Part shown: positions 10,880 to 21,106 of the stretch, piece after piece | Position numbering within the stretch: position 1 is the stretch's first letter | How the letters are laid out: every line of letters begins with the position of its first letter | Assembly (NCBI GenBank): GCA_900208305.1 | Contig: OAPG01000007.1 | Span: 779,001-843,000, forward strand | Source of the DNA: Melanopsichium pennsylvanicum | Lineage: Eukaryota > Basidiomycota > Ustilaginomycetes > Ustilaginales | Reading direction: 5' to 3' | DNA: 64,000 nt | Notes under the pieces: model-generated | Databases searched by the model: none | Seen by the model: only the letters and a program-made list of their open reading frames with translations | What the model was told of the DNA's origin: nothing | Made by a program: the position numbers and the translations under genes

Positions 10880-10989
10880 TTTGTTTTGTTTTGTTTGTTT
10901 TGATTGTTTTGATTGTTTTGATTGTTTTGATTGTTTGATTGTTTGATTGTTTGGATTGTTTTGATTGTTTGATTGTTTTGATTGTTTGT
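10880..10989. repeat. Degenerate TGATTGTTT tandem repeat
   Basis: About a dozen copies of units such as TTTTGATTG and TTTGATTG follow one another for 110 bases. Unit length drifts by one or two bases, typical of slippage in a microsatellite-like array. Confidence 0.85.
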
Positions 10990-11172
10990 TGGCATGTTGA
11001 TGGAAGAAGAGTGGTTTGGAATCAGCAGCGTTTTGTAGCAACTTGATATGAACAAGCATATTCTCATCCTTTACCATATACTTTTGAGATCAATTCCAAA
11101 TGTCCAAACTACCTTTGAAACTGTATGTATATAAAGTGATTCACATAGAAAAAGTTGGAAAAGAAAAAAAAA

Positions 11173-11197
11173 ACACACACACACACACACACACACC
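11173..11197. repeat. CA dinucleotide microsatellite
   Basis: About twelve CA units follow an A-rich stretch, in the 3' flank of the transporter gene. Confidence 0.9.
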
Positions 11198-11334
11198 AAA
11201 CATGCCCAAAACTCTCACACAACACAATTTCTCCAATTCACTTACTAAATTCTTTCTTAGTCATACAAAACAAAAGGAAACGGGAGCAGAAACAAAGACA
11301 TTGGTGATACAATTCTTTCTGTTGGCACTAGGTT

Positions 11335-13005
11335 TTACATCTTCTTTTCGTCATCGGCCTCCATGGGAGAAGCACCACGATGATCACCAATGTGTTCAAT
11401 GCTGTCCTCGCCATAAACCTTGGTATGATTTGTGTTGGACTGCTTGTTCAATTGCTCAGGATCCTGTTCACCAGCACCTGAGATGGTAGCTGGAAGATCC
11501 TCATCAAATTCGGCACCACGGAATTCCCAACCGAAAGTGACGACGATGATCAAGTAGGCGCAGACGGTTCCTAGAAGAATAGCGGAAACGCGAGCATAAG
11601 CGGGGATAAACTCGTCGACAGTAGAAGGCGAACCTGGGTGCCACCTTGGGTTTCGATCCTTAAGGTTATCACCACCTGTGGCCTCGATCTGAGAAGAAGC
11701 TGACGAAGCAGCGTTACCGAGCTGATAAGCAAGACCGCAATACGTAGCACGCAAAGCGGGAGGAGCAATTTCCGAGAGGTAAATAGGTACCACACCCCAA
11801 GCCCCTTGAACACCAAATTGCAGGAAAAATGCACCCGCAGCCAAACCGCTAAAACTATGAGGCAAAATCCAAGCCGGAATCAAAGCACCCGTAATAATGA
11901 TAAACATGATGATAGTCAATCGTCGACCAAGATACTGCGAAAGGTAACCGGCAATGAAACCACCCGAGATAGCACCGCAATTGGAAATAATCGTAGCCTT
12001 ACTCGCCTGCCTTGCAGTAAGCAATTTGGATTTTTGAAGCATAGTAGGGTAAAGATCCTGACTCGAATGCGAAAGAAAATTGAATCCAGTCATGAGAAGA
12101 ATACCATAGATGCAACGAAGCCAGTGAGTCTTAAGCATCTGCTTAATTTCGGTCATGAAAACTTTTGCCTTGCTGTGGTTGACGTTTCCATTCGCATCGC
12201 GCTCCGCTTTTTGTCTAAGGAAAAGTTCGGATTCGGGAAGCGTCAAACGAACCGCAGCTGCAAGAGCAGAGATACCGGCACCGAGGAAGAAGAGAATCCT
12301 CCAATTGTGGGTGCGGTCAACCCAAGTAAGGTTGACGGAAGCGGCCAAAAGGTAGCCTACAGCGTAACCTTGTTGAAGGATACCGGAAAACAGACCTCTA
12401 GGAGCAGCAGGCATGTTTTCAAGTGCCGTGGCTGTTGCCATTCCCCAAATTCCACCCATTCCAATGCCGAACAAAGAGCGAACGGCGAGGAACTGTTGAT
12501 ATGTCTGCAAGAATCCGGAGCCAAGCGAAAGCGCGGCGATGATAATAAGGTTGATGACGAGCGGGTATTTGCGTCCATATCGGTCCGAGATGACACTGTA
12601 AAGTGATGATTCGCATACATAGTGGAGTTCATAACAAAGTCAGAAAATGCGATTCCCCAAGTCAAAACGATGCGGTTCAGGACAAGTGTTGAAAGGGAGA
12701 GGACGAAAAACGTACCCAAAGATGGCAGCACCGACGGAACGGAAAAGAAGGGTAAGTGTGATGGCGGTGGTGATGTCTTTTGCGGGTTTGTCGAACTGTC
12801 TCTCGAGCGCAGAGACGGAAAGAGAGACGGCAAAGAAATCCCATGCATCCACAGTCCAGGCGAGCCAGCCAGAGAAGAACATGGCTGCCTGCATTGGGGT
12901 GAGCATCATGGCGAGCTTAATTGGATTGACTGACGCGCCATTGCGAGCGGCTGCTCGCTCCTCCTTGGAGGGGAGCTTGAAAAGGCCGTGTGTTGGGTCG
13001 ACCAT
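11335..13005 (-). CDS. JEN1: Jen1-type monocarboxylate/proton symporter (major facilitator superfamily), two exons
   Basis: A plasma-membrane carrier predicted to import lactate, pyruvate or related carboxylates with protons. Exon 1 runs 13005-12716 and exon 2 12595-11335, giving about 516 residues. The start MVDPTHGLFKLPSKEERAA precedes helix 1 (MFFSGWLAWTVDAWDFFAVS), which has the Jen-type WTxDAxDFF pattern. The join yields GVISDRYGRKYPL, the loop 2-3 MFS motif. NFLSHSSQDLYPT at about residue 270 fits the Jen signature NxxS/THxS/TQDxxxT, which is the strongest evidence for this subfamily. Helices continue to about residue 470, followed by a charged cytosolic tail with Lys and acidic residues. 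The exact substrate cannot be read from sequence. Jen genes are usually glucose-repressed; no regulatory site was identified here. Confidence 0.9.
12596..12715 (-). other. Intron of the Jen1-type transporter, 120 nt
   Basis: The donor GTACGT starts at 12715 and the acceptor TTTACAG ends at 12596, both on the minus strand. It splits a Gly codon after its second base, and removal restores the conserved loop GVISDRYGRK. Confidence 0.9.
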
Positions 13006-14753
13006 TGTGTAACAGGAGTTAGGTGGTCGGAGGGTGTGTAAATACAAGAGGAGGGGTGGGGGGGATGAAGGGTGGCAAGATGGATCAAGGACAGGCAAAG
13101 AGCGTCTTTATAGTTGATTCATTCAAGTGCAAGCAAACCTTGTGACTAAGCTGCACGAGACGGCATTGATTGTTGAGGTATGCGATGGATACGATGGGAA
13201 CGTATCTTGAAAAGGGAAGCAAGCGCACAGCAAGAGGGACGACGACTTTGAACAAGCTGAAAAGGATACTGTTCAACTGCAGTAGTGTGAGCTCACTTGC
13301 AACGAAAAGAAGCGCACAAAACGACACAGGGTTGTCATACAGGTCATACGGTCAGAGAGGTTAGTGAAAGAATGCCATCGCGAGCTGATACAGTCAGGCC
13401 AAGTTGACAGCAATACTCGACAATGTGGGCGGCATGGCATGGACAAGGGACAAAATGCCCCTGAGACCGGCGGTGAAATATTGCGGGAGGATGGGGCTTC
13501 ACAGCAGCAAAACCAGTGCACAGTTCAGAACTCAAGACCGGTGACCGTGAGACAAACTTGAATATACTCTCCCATTTGGCCCCCCACACTGAGCTTGTGC
13601 CTGCTTGTCGACAAACGATTTGTCGCCATCCCCCGCTTTCCCACACACCAAGAGAAAATCTTTGTAATTTACTGTGCAGTAGGGCGCAGATACAGTATTT
13701 TAATTTATTTTTTCACTCTGATGAATCAGGTAAACCACGCTTTCTGCTGTCAATTATGTTGTTGTGGCGAATTTGAACTTAGGCTTTGCCGACGGTCTGT
13801 ATGGCTTTTGTTTTGAAATCTTGCGGCAAAGTCACATGAGTGCTGCCGCGCCCTCGACCGTCGTTCCCATTCCCATCTGAGTTCCATCCTTCAAGTGACG
13901 CCTCGATCCTTGTCGCCCAATTTTACTCGTCCTAACTCCGTTTTTTTTTCTCTCTTTTTCTTCTATATTTTTTTTTAATAGCCGCCATGTGATCAACCCG
14001 TGGCTTCAAGCATGGGTTTGAAATTGACCGATACCCCGCTTCTCCAAGACTTTTAGCTCCCTGTTCGGAGATTCAAGTTTTCTTGTGCTCTTAGCGTCTT
14101 GCCTTGAAATCTCGCTTACATGGCAACCGAAAAACAAGGGGGATGGTTCTGATTGGATGTTTCGGTCGAACTGACCATGATTGAATTCTCATCACGTTCG
14201 GAGTCACTCCGAACCAGCGCGCTTTTTTTTGCCCGTGCCTCCTTTGTTCTTAGTTCAGGGGTCAATACCTTTTAACAGTGACTACACACAAAGATACACC
14301 ATGTCGTCGGCTACCGTCGGGTCAACTGTGCAAGAAAGATTGTTCGCCCTCCTCCAAACTTGGTCGGAACTTTCCTTCATGCCCCGTGTCTTTCCCATGG
14401 GAACACTTGTACACCCCGCAACTGCCATTTAGATCCTCCAATCTCACCTATCTGTGTCTTGCTCCTCATCTTTTCCCTGTCGAGGTTACTACTAATTGTT
14501 TTGACGAGATGAAATTCAACCCATACCCAAGCATGTACATTGCCGCCCTGTCGCCCCCTCCGCATCCGTCCGACTATAACTCATGCGAAAAAAAAAATAA
14601 CAACATGGAGCCCCTCAATATATTGATCGCTCGCTCCCCGCAGGTGCTTGTGCTCGACTCATTTCACCGCCGGCCACGTATCGTTCCTTCGGCACACCGC
14701 GCTTCGCCAAAAAAATAAAAATAAAAATAAAAAAATCATGAATTTTGCACCCT

Positions 14754-14754
<1 letters not shown>

Positions 14755-14793
<39 letters not shown>
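14755..14793. repeat. CA microsatellite with TTACAC units
   Basis: About nineteen CA units are followed by three TTACAC-like hexamers up to about 14810, in non-coding DNA. Confidence 0.9.
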
Positions 14794-14795
<2 letters not shown>

Positions 14796-15132
14796 ACACT
14801 TACACTTACTTCTCTACCCAATCGATTATCAATCCATCTTTAATTGTAATTTCTAAGCGAGCTTCCGTCACATTGTGATATGCCAACAACCCCTCGCTTC
14901 CAACTCACTCACTTGGGCTCCCCACTCCCTTACGGTTTTCTTCCTGCTCCCTCACCTTTCTTTCAAATCACACTGCCATACACTCACGCTATTCTCTAAG
15001 CCCTTTGCCTTTGCGCTCACCCTGGCTTTGCATGAGAATCGCTCTCTTATCGTGTGATCCAAGCCACTCCAAAGCATCAAAATAATCCAGGGTTGATAGT
15101 TATGAACAGAAGGATAATTCCGCCCAAAAAGG

Positions 15133-15137
15133 AAAAA
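15133..15137 (-). terminator. RNA polymerase III terminator of the tRNA gene
   Basis: Five T on the minus strand, four bases past the end of the tRNA acceptor stem, fit a standard polymerase III stop signal. Confidence 0.75.
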
Positions 15138-15140
15138 GAG

Positions 15141-15237
15141 AGAGTCCTACGGGGATTGAACCCGCGACCTGCAGAATGCCTAATGACAGGACCTTCATTA
15201 ACCGAAGTCTGCCGCTCTACTGCTGAGCTAAAGACCC
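15141..15237 (-). tRNA. tRNA, probable Arg (TCG anticodon), with 25-nt intron
   Basis: The minus strand folds as a cloverleaf. The acceptor stem is GGGTCTT with AGGACTC (two G-U pairs), the D stem GCTC/GAGC, the anticodon stem GCAGA/TCTGC, a 5-nt variable loop AGGTC, and the T arm GCGGG-TTCAATC-CCCGT. The anticodon loop begins CTTCGG, giving TCG at positions 34-36. A 25-nt intron (15177-15201) then follows in the canonical place one base after the anticodon and contains a 6-bp hairpin TAATGA/TCATTA. The D loop is short (AGCAGTA) and lacks the usual GG pair, and the discriminator base is T; both are unusual. The tRNA call is strong. The Arg identity depends on the intron boundaries. Confidence 0.8.
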
Positions 15238-15755
15238 TGTTATGCTACTGCGTGAACCGTTAGTATATATAATACAACACGTTTTACAGCAGTGTAATGG
15301 TTCAAGATAGCGTTTCTCGCGGGCGTAGATCAATTGTATTCAGTGCAAAATTTTGAGCCCAGGACAACAGACCGATGATCTGATTGCAAAGTAGAGATCG
15401 TTGATCAAATACGCGAAATCGGTAATTATGTTAGACCTACCTCGATACTAATTGGATGCAATTCATTTTGGTGTGTTGCCGTTATGCAAGCTTGACTCGA
15501 GTTAATAAAAAGTGTGCTTCTTAGTCTAAAGTTGTAAATACAAGATCACGAGGGGTTAGATAGGAAACATTGTACTCAGCTGGTTCTAACCAGAGCCCAT
15601 TGCCCATTCAAGACACAGCGACGGGGGCTTTCAAAGACATTCTTTTATTGCATTTCTCTGACGAAGATAGCAAAGCAGGCCCAAGCTCAACTGCTCAACT
15701 GCTCAACTGCTCACCTTTTTTTCCTTTTTTTTTTTTTCCTTTTTTTCTTTCGCAT

Positions 15756-17840
15756 ATGGTTTTGCTCGCCATCAGACGTTTCACTTTTGCTACAACTTCT
15801 CCACCTATCATTCAATTCGTCAGAGGCCAAATACAGTCCCTGTCATTCCGATCTCGATTTAGAAATCTGCAACTTTGTTGGATGATCAAGGCATTCTCTC
15901 GACCTCTGACTCTCGTGTCCATACCCTTCTCGTCTTCTACCGCCTTCATCGCTCCAGCCCGTCGATTTCCAGCTGCCTTTCGACCATTCACCCGTATATT
16001 TCCATACGCAGTCCGCAATATGTCTTCTGCTGACGCCACCTCCCAGCCCTCCGTTGCTGAGGCTGTCAACCTCATCAAGGATGAGGTCACCGGCGAGATG
16101 GTCTCCAAGTCTGAGCTCAAGCGACGAATGAAGCAGCGCGAGAAGGAGGCCAAGAAAGCTACCAAGGCCGCCGAAGCTCCCGTTCAGGCAGCTGGAGGCG
16201 TTGCCAAATCGGCCGCAGCTTCTGAAGAGGATCTCAACCCTAACCAGTACTACGAGCGACGATTCCGCACCATTGCTGCTTTGCGCGAATCCAAGAATCC
16301 CGACCCTTACCCGCACAAATTCCACGTTTCCATCTCTCTCTCCGAGTTCATCTCCAAGTATGAGGGAAAGGTGGAGGCTGGTCAGCATCTCGATAACGAG
16401 CAGGTCAGCATCGCCGGTCGTTTGCACAACATGCGAAGTGCTGGTCAGAAGCTGCGCTTCTACGACTTACACGGTGAAGGTGTCAAGGTTCAGATCACCG
16501 CTCAGCTGCAGGATCACACCGATGGTGACTTCTTCGCCATCCACGATCTGTTGCGCCGTGGTGACGTTGTCGGTGTCACTGGTATTCCCGGTAAGACCAA
16601 GAAGGGTGAGCTCTCCATCTTCCCCAAGTCGATCAAATTGCTCTCGCCCAACCTCAAGATGTTGCCCAAGGCAGCTCAGGGTGACAAGGGCGGTTTCACC
16701 GATACCGAGCAGCGTCACCGCAAGCGATACTTGGACTTGATCATGAACCCTCACGTTCGTGACATCTTTGTCAAGCGCGCCAAAATCATCAACTACGTAC
16801 GACGATTCTTGGATAACCTCGGTTTCCTCGAAGTCGAAACCCCAATGATGAACCAGATCGCCGGTGGTGCCACAGCCAAGCCTTTCGTCACTTACCACAA
16901 CGACCTCAAGCTCGACCTTTTCATGCGAATCGCACCCGAACTCTTCCTCAAGGAGCTCGTCGTCGGTGGTCTCGACCGAGTGTATGAGATCGGTCGTGTC
17001 TTCCGCAACGAATCTATCGACCAGACGCACAACCCCGAATTTTCCATCTGCGAATTCTACATGGCCTACGCCGACATGCACGATCTCATGGACATTACCG
17101 AATCCATGATCTCGGGTCTCGTCAAGGCCGTGACCGGTAGCTACAAGATCAAGTACCATCCTGATGGCAAAGATGTCGAGGGTGGTCGCGAGTACGAGAT
17201 TGACTTCTCCACACCTTGGAAGCGATTCGACATGATCAAGGAGCTTGAGAAGCAGATGAACGTCACTTTCCCCCCCGCCGATCAGCTTCACACCGAAGAG
17301 ACTCGCAAGTGGCTCTCGGACCTTGCTGCCAAGCACAATGTGGACTGCAGCGAACCACGCACCTCTTCGCGACTCATCGACAAGATGACTGGCGAATTCA
17401 TCGAGAATCAGTGCATCAACCCTTCGTTCATCGTAGGACATCCTCAAGTCATGTCGCCTTTGGCCAAGCGTCATCGCGACATCCCAGGATTATGCGAGCG
17501 TTTCGAAGCTTTTGTTGCCACCAAGGAGATTTGCAACGCCTACACCGAGTTGAACGATCCGTGGGTCCAGAGGGCCAACTTTGAAGAGCAGAGCAGGCAG
17601 AAGGATGCAGGTGATGACGAGGCTCAAGGTATCGATCACGTGTTCATTGACGCTTTGGAACACGGTTTGCCACCCACTGGTGGTTGGGGTCTGGGTATCG
17701 ACAGATTGGTCATGTTTTTGACCGACTCCAACTCGATCAAGGAGGTTTTAGCCTTCCCGGCTAACAAGCCTTTGCCTGCAGACAACAAACCCGTCGGTGT
17801 TCCTTCGCTCGAGGCGGAGGCTTCCGAGACCAAGATTTGA
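15756..17840 (+). CDS. KRS1: Lysyl-tRNA synthetase, likely cytosolic and mitochondrial forms from alternative starts
   Basis: A class IIb synthetase that charges tRNA-Lys. The core has the OB anticodon-binding domain ([20 protein letters not shown]), motif 2 ([15 protein letters not shown]) and motif 3 ([14 protein letters not shown]). Three in-frame ATGs matter. The one at 16020 ([12 protein letters not shown]) has A at -3 and gives a 606-residue cytosolic-length enzyme with the usual Lys-rich N-terminal extension. Those at 15882 and 15756 have weak contexts and add segments rich in Arg, Ser and aliphatic residues with few acids, such as [19 protein letters not shown], as in mitochondrial presequences. 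A T/CT-rich tract at 15717-15750 lies just upstream of 15756. The frame stays open to 15570, but that part is probably leader. I chose 15756 as the longest plausible start; no other LysRS is in the window. Confidence 0.93.
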   Translation: MVLLAIRRFTFATTSPPIIQFVRGQIQSLSFRSRFRNLQLCWMIKAFSRPLTLVSIPFSSSTAFIAPARRFPAAFRPFTRIFPYAVRNMSSADATSQPSVAEAVNLIKDEVTGEMVSKSELKRRMKQREKEAKKATKAAEAPVQAAGGVAKSAAASEEDLNPNQYYERRFRTIAALRESKNPDPYPHKFHVSISLSEFISKYEGKVEAGQHLDNEQVSIAGRLHNMRSAGQKLRFYDLHGEGVKVQITAQLQDHTDGDFFAIHDLLRRGDVVGVTGIPGKTKKGELSIFPKSIKLLSPNLKMLPKAAQGDKGGFTDTEQRHRKRYLDLIMNPHVRDIFVKRAKIINYVRRFLDNLGFLEVETPMMNQIAGGATAKPFVTYHNDLKLDLFMRIAPELFLKELVVGGLDRVYEIGRVFRNESIDQTHNPEFSICEFYMAYADMHDLMDITESMISGLVKAVTGSYKIKYHPDGKDVEGGREYEIDFSTPWKRFDMIKELEKQMNVTFPPADQLHTEETRKWLSDLAAKHNVDCSEPRTSSRLIDKMTGEFIENQCINPSFIVGHPQVMSPLAKRHRDIPGLCERFEAFVATKEICNAYTELNDPWVQRANFEEQSRQKDAGDDEAQGIDHVFIDALEHGLPPTGGWGLGIDRLVMFLTDSNSIKEVLAFPANKPLPADNKPVGVPSLEAEASETKI

Positions 17841-18487
17841 GCGGAATCCTTTGTTTGTGTTTCGGCATAGAATCAAAGGTCAGGCGGATTGCTTCTTCTG
17901 GCTTCGCTTCTGTAGAGTCAGCTCCCGAAGAGTTGTCATGTACGGAACCCTTTATACGATTTTTTCTTTCTTTCATGATTAAAGGTCGAATTGACATTCA
18001 AACTTGCTGAGTGACGGAAACGTACGTATGGGATTGGTGCGCCATTGAGAACGGTCGACTGCATGGCCTCGAAAGGTCGACAAACAGTTGTATTGTACTG
18101 TCCTTTACAGTTAAACATTGTATTAGGGCATACGTCAGGCAATTAGCAGTGACCATGCTCCTTGGTCAACTCGTCGAGCTCGGCACAATCGACGGGAGAG
18201 GTTTGCGGTATGGTTTAGAGACATCATATGCGTAGTCGCGTCAGAGTAGAACTGAGTCGAAATGGAATGAACGTGATCATTGTGGGCAAGAAGGGAAGAC
18301 CTTCGGCATTTTCAACATGTTGGTCGTGCTCCATGCATTTTCAGCCCTGAAGGCTGAAAATGCCATTCCTAGGCTGAAGGGTTGCCGATGGGATCCCAGA
18401 TGAGAGTGAAAGAACAAAATATCAAGCTAGTTATCAGCTGTTGTGCTGTGAGGTACTTGTACTTGTAATGCAACTTTGGTCAGACAT
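17841..18487. other. Intergenic region between LysRS and the aldo-keto reductase remnant
   Basis: It contains the LysRS 3' flank, a short AT-rich stretch with TACTGT and TTTACAG words at 18093-18115, and a perfect 12-bp hairpin at 18335-18363. No supported gene. Confidence 0.5.
18335..18363. repeat. Perfect inverted repeat, 12-bp stem and 5-nt loop
   Basis: GCATTTTCAGCC and its exact reverse complement GGCTGAAAATGC flank the loop CTGAA. A partial copy of the arm (GGCATTTTCAAC) lies about 30 bases upstream at 18305-18316. It sits past the 3' end of the aldo-keto reductase remnant. It could be an RNA hairpin or a trace of a small inverted-repeat element. Confidence 0.85.
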
Positions 18488-19299
18488 TCACTCTGTCACC
18501 AAATATACGTCGAGACGGTCAAGTTGCTCCACATCTTGCTCGTCCAGCTCGAAGCCGAATACATGTGCATTTTCAATGATGCCCTGCTCGGAGACTGATT
18601 TTGGGATCTATACAAGCAAGAATAGACATCAGCCCTAGATACAAGTCGGGCCATCAGAAAGGAAGGCGAGAAGGGAAACGAACTGAAATGTATCCTCTTT
18701 GCAGAGAGAAACGGCTGGGAACACGGAGAACAGAGAAAGGATGAATAGTCAGTTTCGCAGGATGAAGAGCTGATCTGAATATAGCAATAGCCCGGGCTTT
18801 CATGACTAGCTGTGCCGGTGTGACGAAATGCTTCTTAGCCAGCTCCACGATGACTGAATGGTCGAATCGCTCTGCTCGCACCAGAGGTGCCCAGCACTGT
18901 GAACGCCATCTCAAAAGAGAGTATGTTCCTAATTAGCTGTCTAGCAGTTCAAAATTGGCTGTTTTGTGACATGAAGGATGGTCAACGTACCTCGAGAGTA
19001 ATGTCTTGACTCAAACAGTATTCTACCAAATCCGACCTTGCCATGAACGAGTGCAAATCGCATTGGTTTGCAACGGGTTTGTGCTTGAATGAAAAATCGA
19101 GCAGTTCCTTGATGTAGCTCTCGCCATAATTACTCACTCCGATGCTCCTAATGAGACCTTGATCTTTGGCCTCTTCGATCGTCTTCCAGCACTCCAACCT
19201 CCTCTTCACTCCCAGTCCGAGGCGTGGAATAAGATTGTTGTCGGCAAGCCTGGCTTTGGAGGCAAGAATGAGGTTGTTCGTGATGTTTTGGGCTGTCAT
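18488..19299 (-). pseudogene. Aldo-keto reductase remnant with internal deletion
   Basis: Pieces of an aldo-keto reductase appear in order on the minus strand. From 19299 the start MTAQNITNN leads to NNLIPRLGLGV. It then jumps at about 19206 directly to KRRLECWKTIEEAKDQGLIR, followed by SIGVSNYGESYIKELLDF and ANQCDLHSF. A GTACGT donor follows at about 18993, then an exon at about 18895-18790 (WAPLVRAERFDHSVIVELA, TPAQLVM), a scrap RFSLQRGYIS near 18690, and the family C-terminus IPKSVSEQGIIENAHVFGFE ending at the stop 18488-18490. Roughly 90-100 residues between LGLGV and KRRLE are absent, including the catalytic Asp, Tyr, Lys and His of the family. I found no phase-compatible GT-AG join between the TPAQLVM and RFSLQ parts. 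The gene therefore looks inactive. Family identity is clear; the exact exon limits are not. Confidence 0.8.
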
Positions 19300-21106
19300 C
19301 TTGCGCTTGTAGACTTGTGGTCTTACCGCGATACAAAGTTGTTCAGAACTAGGGCACAAAGCAGAATGATATGACGGGTTGGAGATGGTTTGTGCTCGAT
19401 GAAAAGTACCTCGACTTTTGTCATTGGGACCCTCGAGGGAGAAATCGTCGCAGAGTGTGACGAGCCCGCGGCCTTGAGTCATTCTTTCGCTTCTCGACAG
19501 TTTTCTGGTATCTTGCTCGCCATCGTGCACCCAGATGCCTTTGCTCACGCTTCAAGTTTCCATGCCAGGCTAGACTGCTGCGTGTCTACGATACTGAACA
19601 AGGTTTACTCGATGTGTGGCATTTGCAGAAAGCGGTTTCCTCGGATGTCTGCCTATGTAACGGTACAACGAAAACCGCCACCCGTTCTTATCACGTTTGA
19701 TGAAAGTGTTGCTGCTTTCTTTAGTCAAAAGTCCTGTCGCTTCCGGTGAGCATTCCATCACACTGCTTTCGACAGGGATGATGAGGCAATGAATCGCTCA
19801 ATATCAGCTTTGGAGTGTCGAGACGCGCATTATAGGTACGACGGTATATCCTGTCCCAACCACATCAAACTCAGTGGCGTCTCTTTCCAATAAGGATGGC
19901 TAGAACAGGTTAAACCTTGACAGCTGGGGCATCTCTTCTCCCAGAGTGCTTATTGGATTGATCTCCTGAATGTCGAAACGTTTCGAATTTCACCCACCAA
20001 AGCTTGGCGTACGTCTGCAGACCTGTGGGCATAAATGAAAGTAAGACAGTTTTATGTGCAAGGCTGTGTGAGCGGAAAACGTATGTATGTGACTGTCTCT
20101 GTATACACGGTTTCAACTCTTGATACCATCAAGCGGAACCATGTACAGCGAAGCATCCCACCCTCCGCACTTGGTAAGCAGTCGAAATTTCAGCCCCCAA
20201 AAATTTACAAAGTAGAGAGCATTCAGATCGAACGGCCTTATGGTCTTTGCTTGAGCATTCAGGGGGCCATACTCGACATTCATCAGGTTGTAAACCAGAA
20301 TCACAATGAAATCCTTGGTCGTGACACGATATACTGTGCTTTTGAAAGCACGATGGCTTAGTCGCAATGCAGCTGCTCTATCTGATGTTCGTTGACATAC
20401 AAGGAGAATCACATCAACTTGCACATGACGTGCATCAACCCGCAAACCAAATCTGTACGGCGAAACCCACATGGTGACTTGCTCAATTCGAGATCCGAAA
20501 GCACAGCAGGCATCTCAAACACGTTTGTCGACAAAGGTCGTTTGTGGCAACGATGGTGTCGAAACGCGCGGTTGCGGTTCGTGATTAGGTCAAAGCCAGT
20601 TCGGAGCGTTACGCGCGAGCATTCAAACAATGCCAACTTTAACAATTTGGATGCAAAAGAAAAACGTCCAACGTGCCTCAATCACTCTGTTGTAAGAAGC
20701 TCATACTACTATTAATAAAACTATGTGACTGATGTGCCAAATAAAGTAATTATAAGCTTTCATGAAAGCATTTTAACTCTGAGAGGCATAAAACACTGTA
20801 CAGTGCTCGGCTATGATGAAATCACTCATAATCTTGGCACGGATATAACTTAGATAGTGAGTGGTTGTTCTTTTTTTTGACTGCGCTCATAGTTTGCCAC
20901 TCTGTTCATATACTCTCATGCTTATGTCAATGTCGAAATTTGACACAACAACCATTCATCCCTGATCGTACTCTTTTGCTTGAATCTTTTTCGAGCCTCG
21001 TTCTGTTTCACCAAATCAACATCGACCGCGCTGCACTGAATCAACCAGTGTTGAACCACACGTCGTAAACGCAAACTTCCCGCACTCCACATCTACCTTG
21101 TCAATC
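19300..21106. other. Intergenic region upstream of sphingosine-1-phosphate lyase and of the reductase remnant
   Basis: No frame in this 1.8 kb matches a family I recognise. The proximal part (19300-19750) may hold further decayed upstream sequence of the reductase, but nothing is readable. The end (20860-21100) is T/C-rich and AT-rich and probably serves as promoter and leader of the lyase. Confidence 0.45.

Larger units (their letters stand above)
10328..11334. other. Convergent intergenic region rich in simple repeats
   Basis: The 3' ends of the G-alpha gene and the carboxylate transporter face each other. The stretch holds a poly-T at about 10690, a 24-G run (10832-10855), a degenerate tandem repeat (10880-10989) and a CA microsatellite (11173-11197). 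The frames overlapping the repeats are low-complexity products, not genes. Confidence 0.6.
13006..15755. other. Long intergenic region between the transporter and LysRS, containing one tRNA
   Basis: Besides the tRNA at 15141-15237, the stretch holds T-rich runs near 13940-13980, AAAAT repeats near 14708-14735, a CA microsatellite (14755-14793) followed by TTACAC units, and a CT/T-rich tract (15717-15750) just in front of LysRS. A 43-codon frame at 14301-14432 has a fair start context but no recognisable similarity. No protein gene is supported. Confidence 0.5.

Noticed and set aside
10648..11077. Asn/Gln-rich frames on the minus strand over simple repeats
   Set aside because: The TGATTGTTT array alone produces the QSNNQN pattern; not a protein gene.
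16467..17474. 335-codon antisense frame inside LysRS
   Set aside because: Mirrors the coding strand of a conserved synthetase; no domain of its own.
19390..19749. 119-codon plus-strand frame beside the reductase remnant
   Set aside because: No similarity, and part lies opposite possible decayed reductase sequence.
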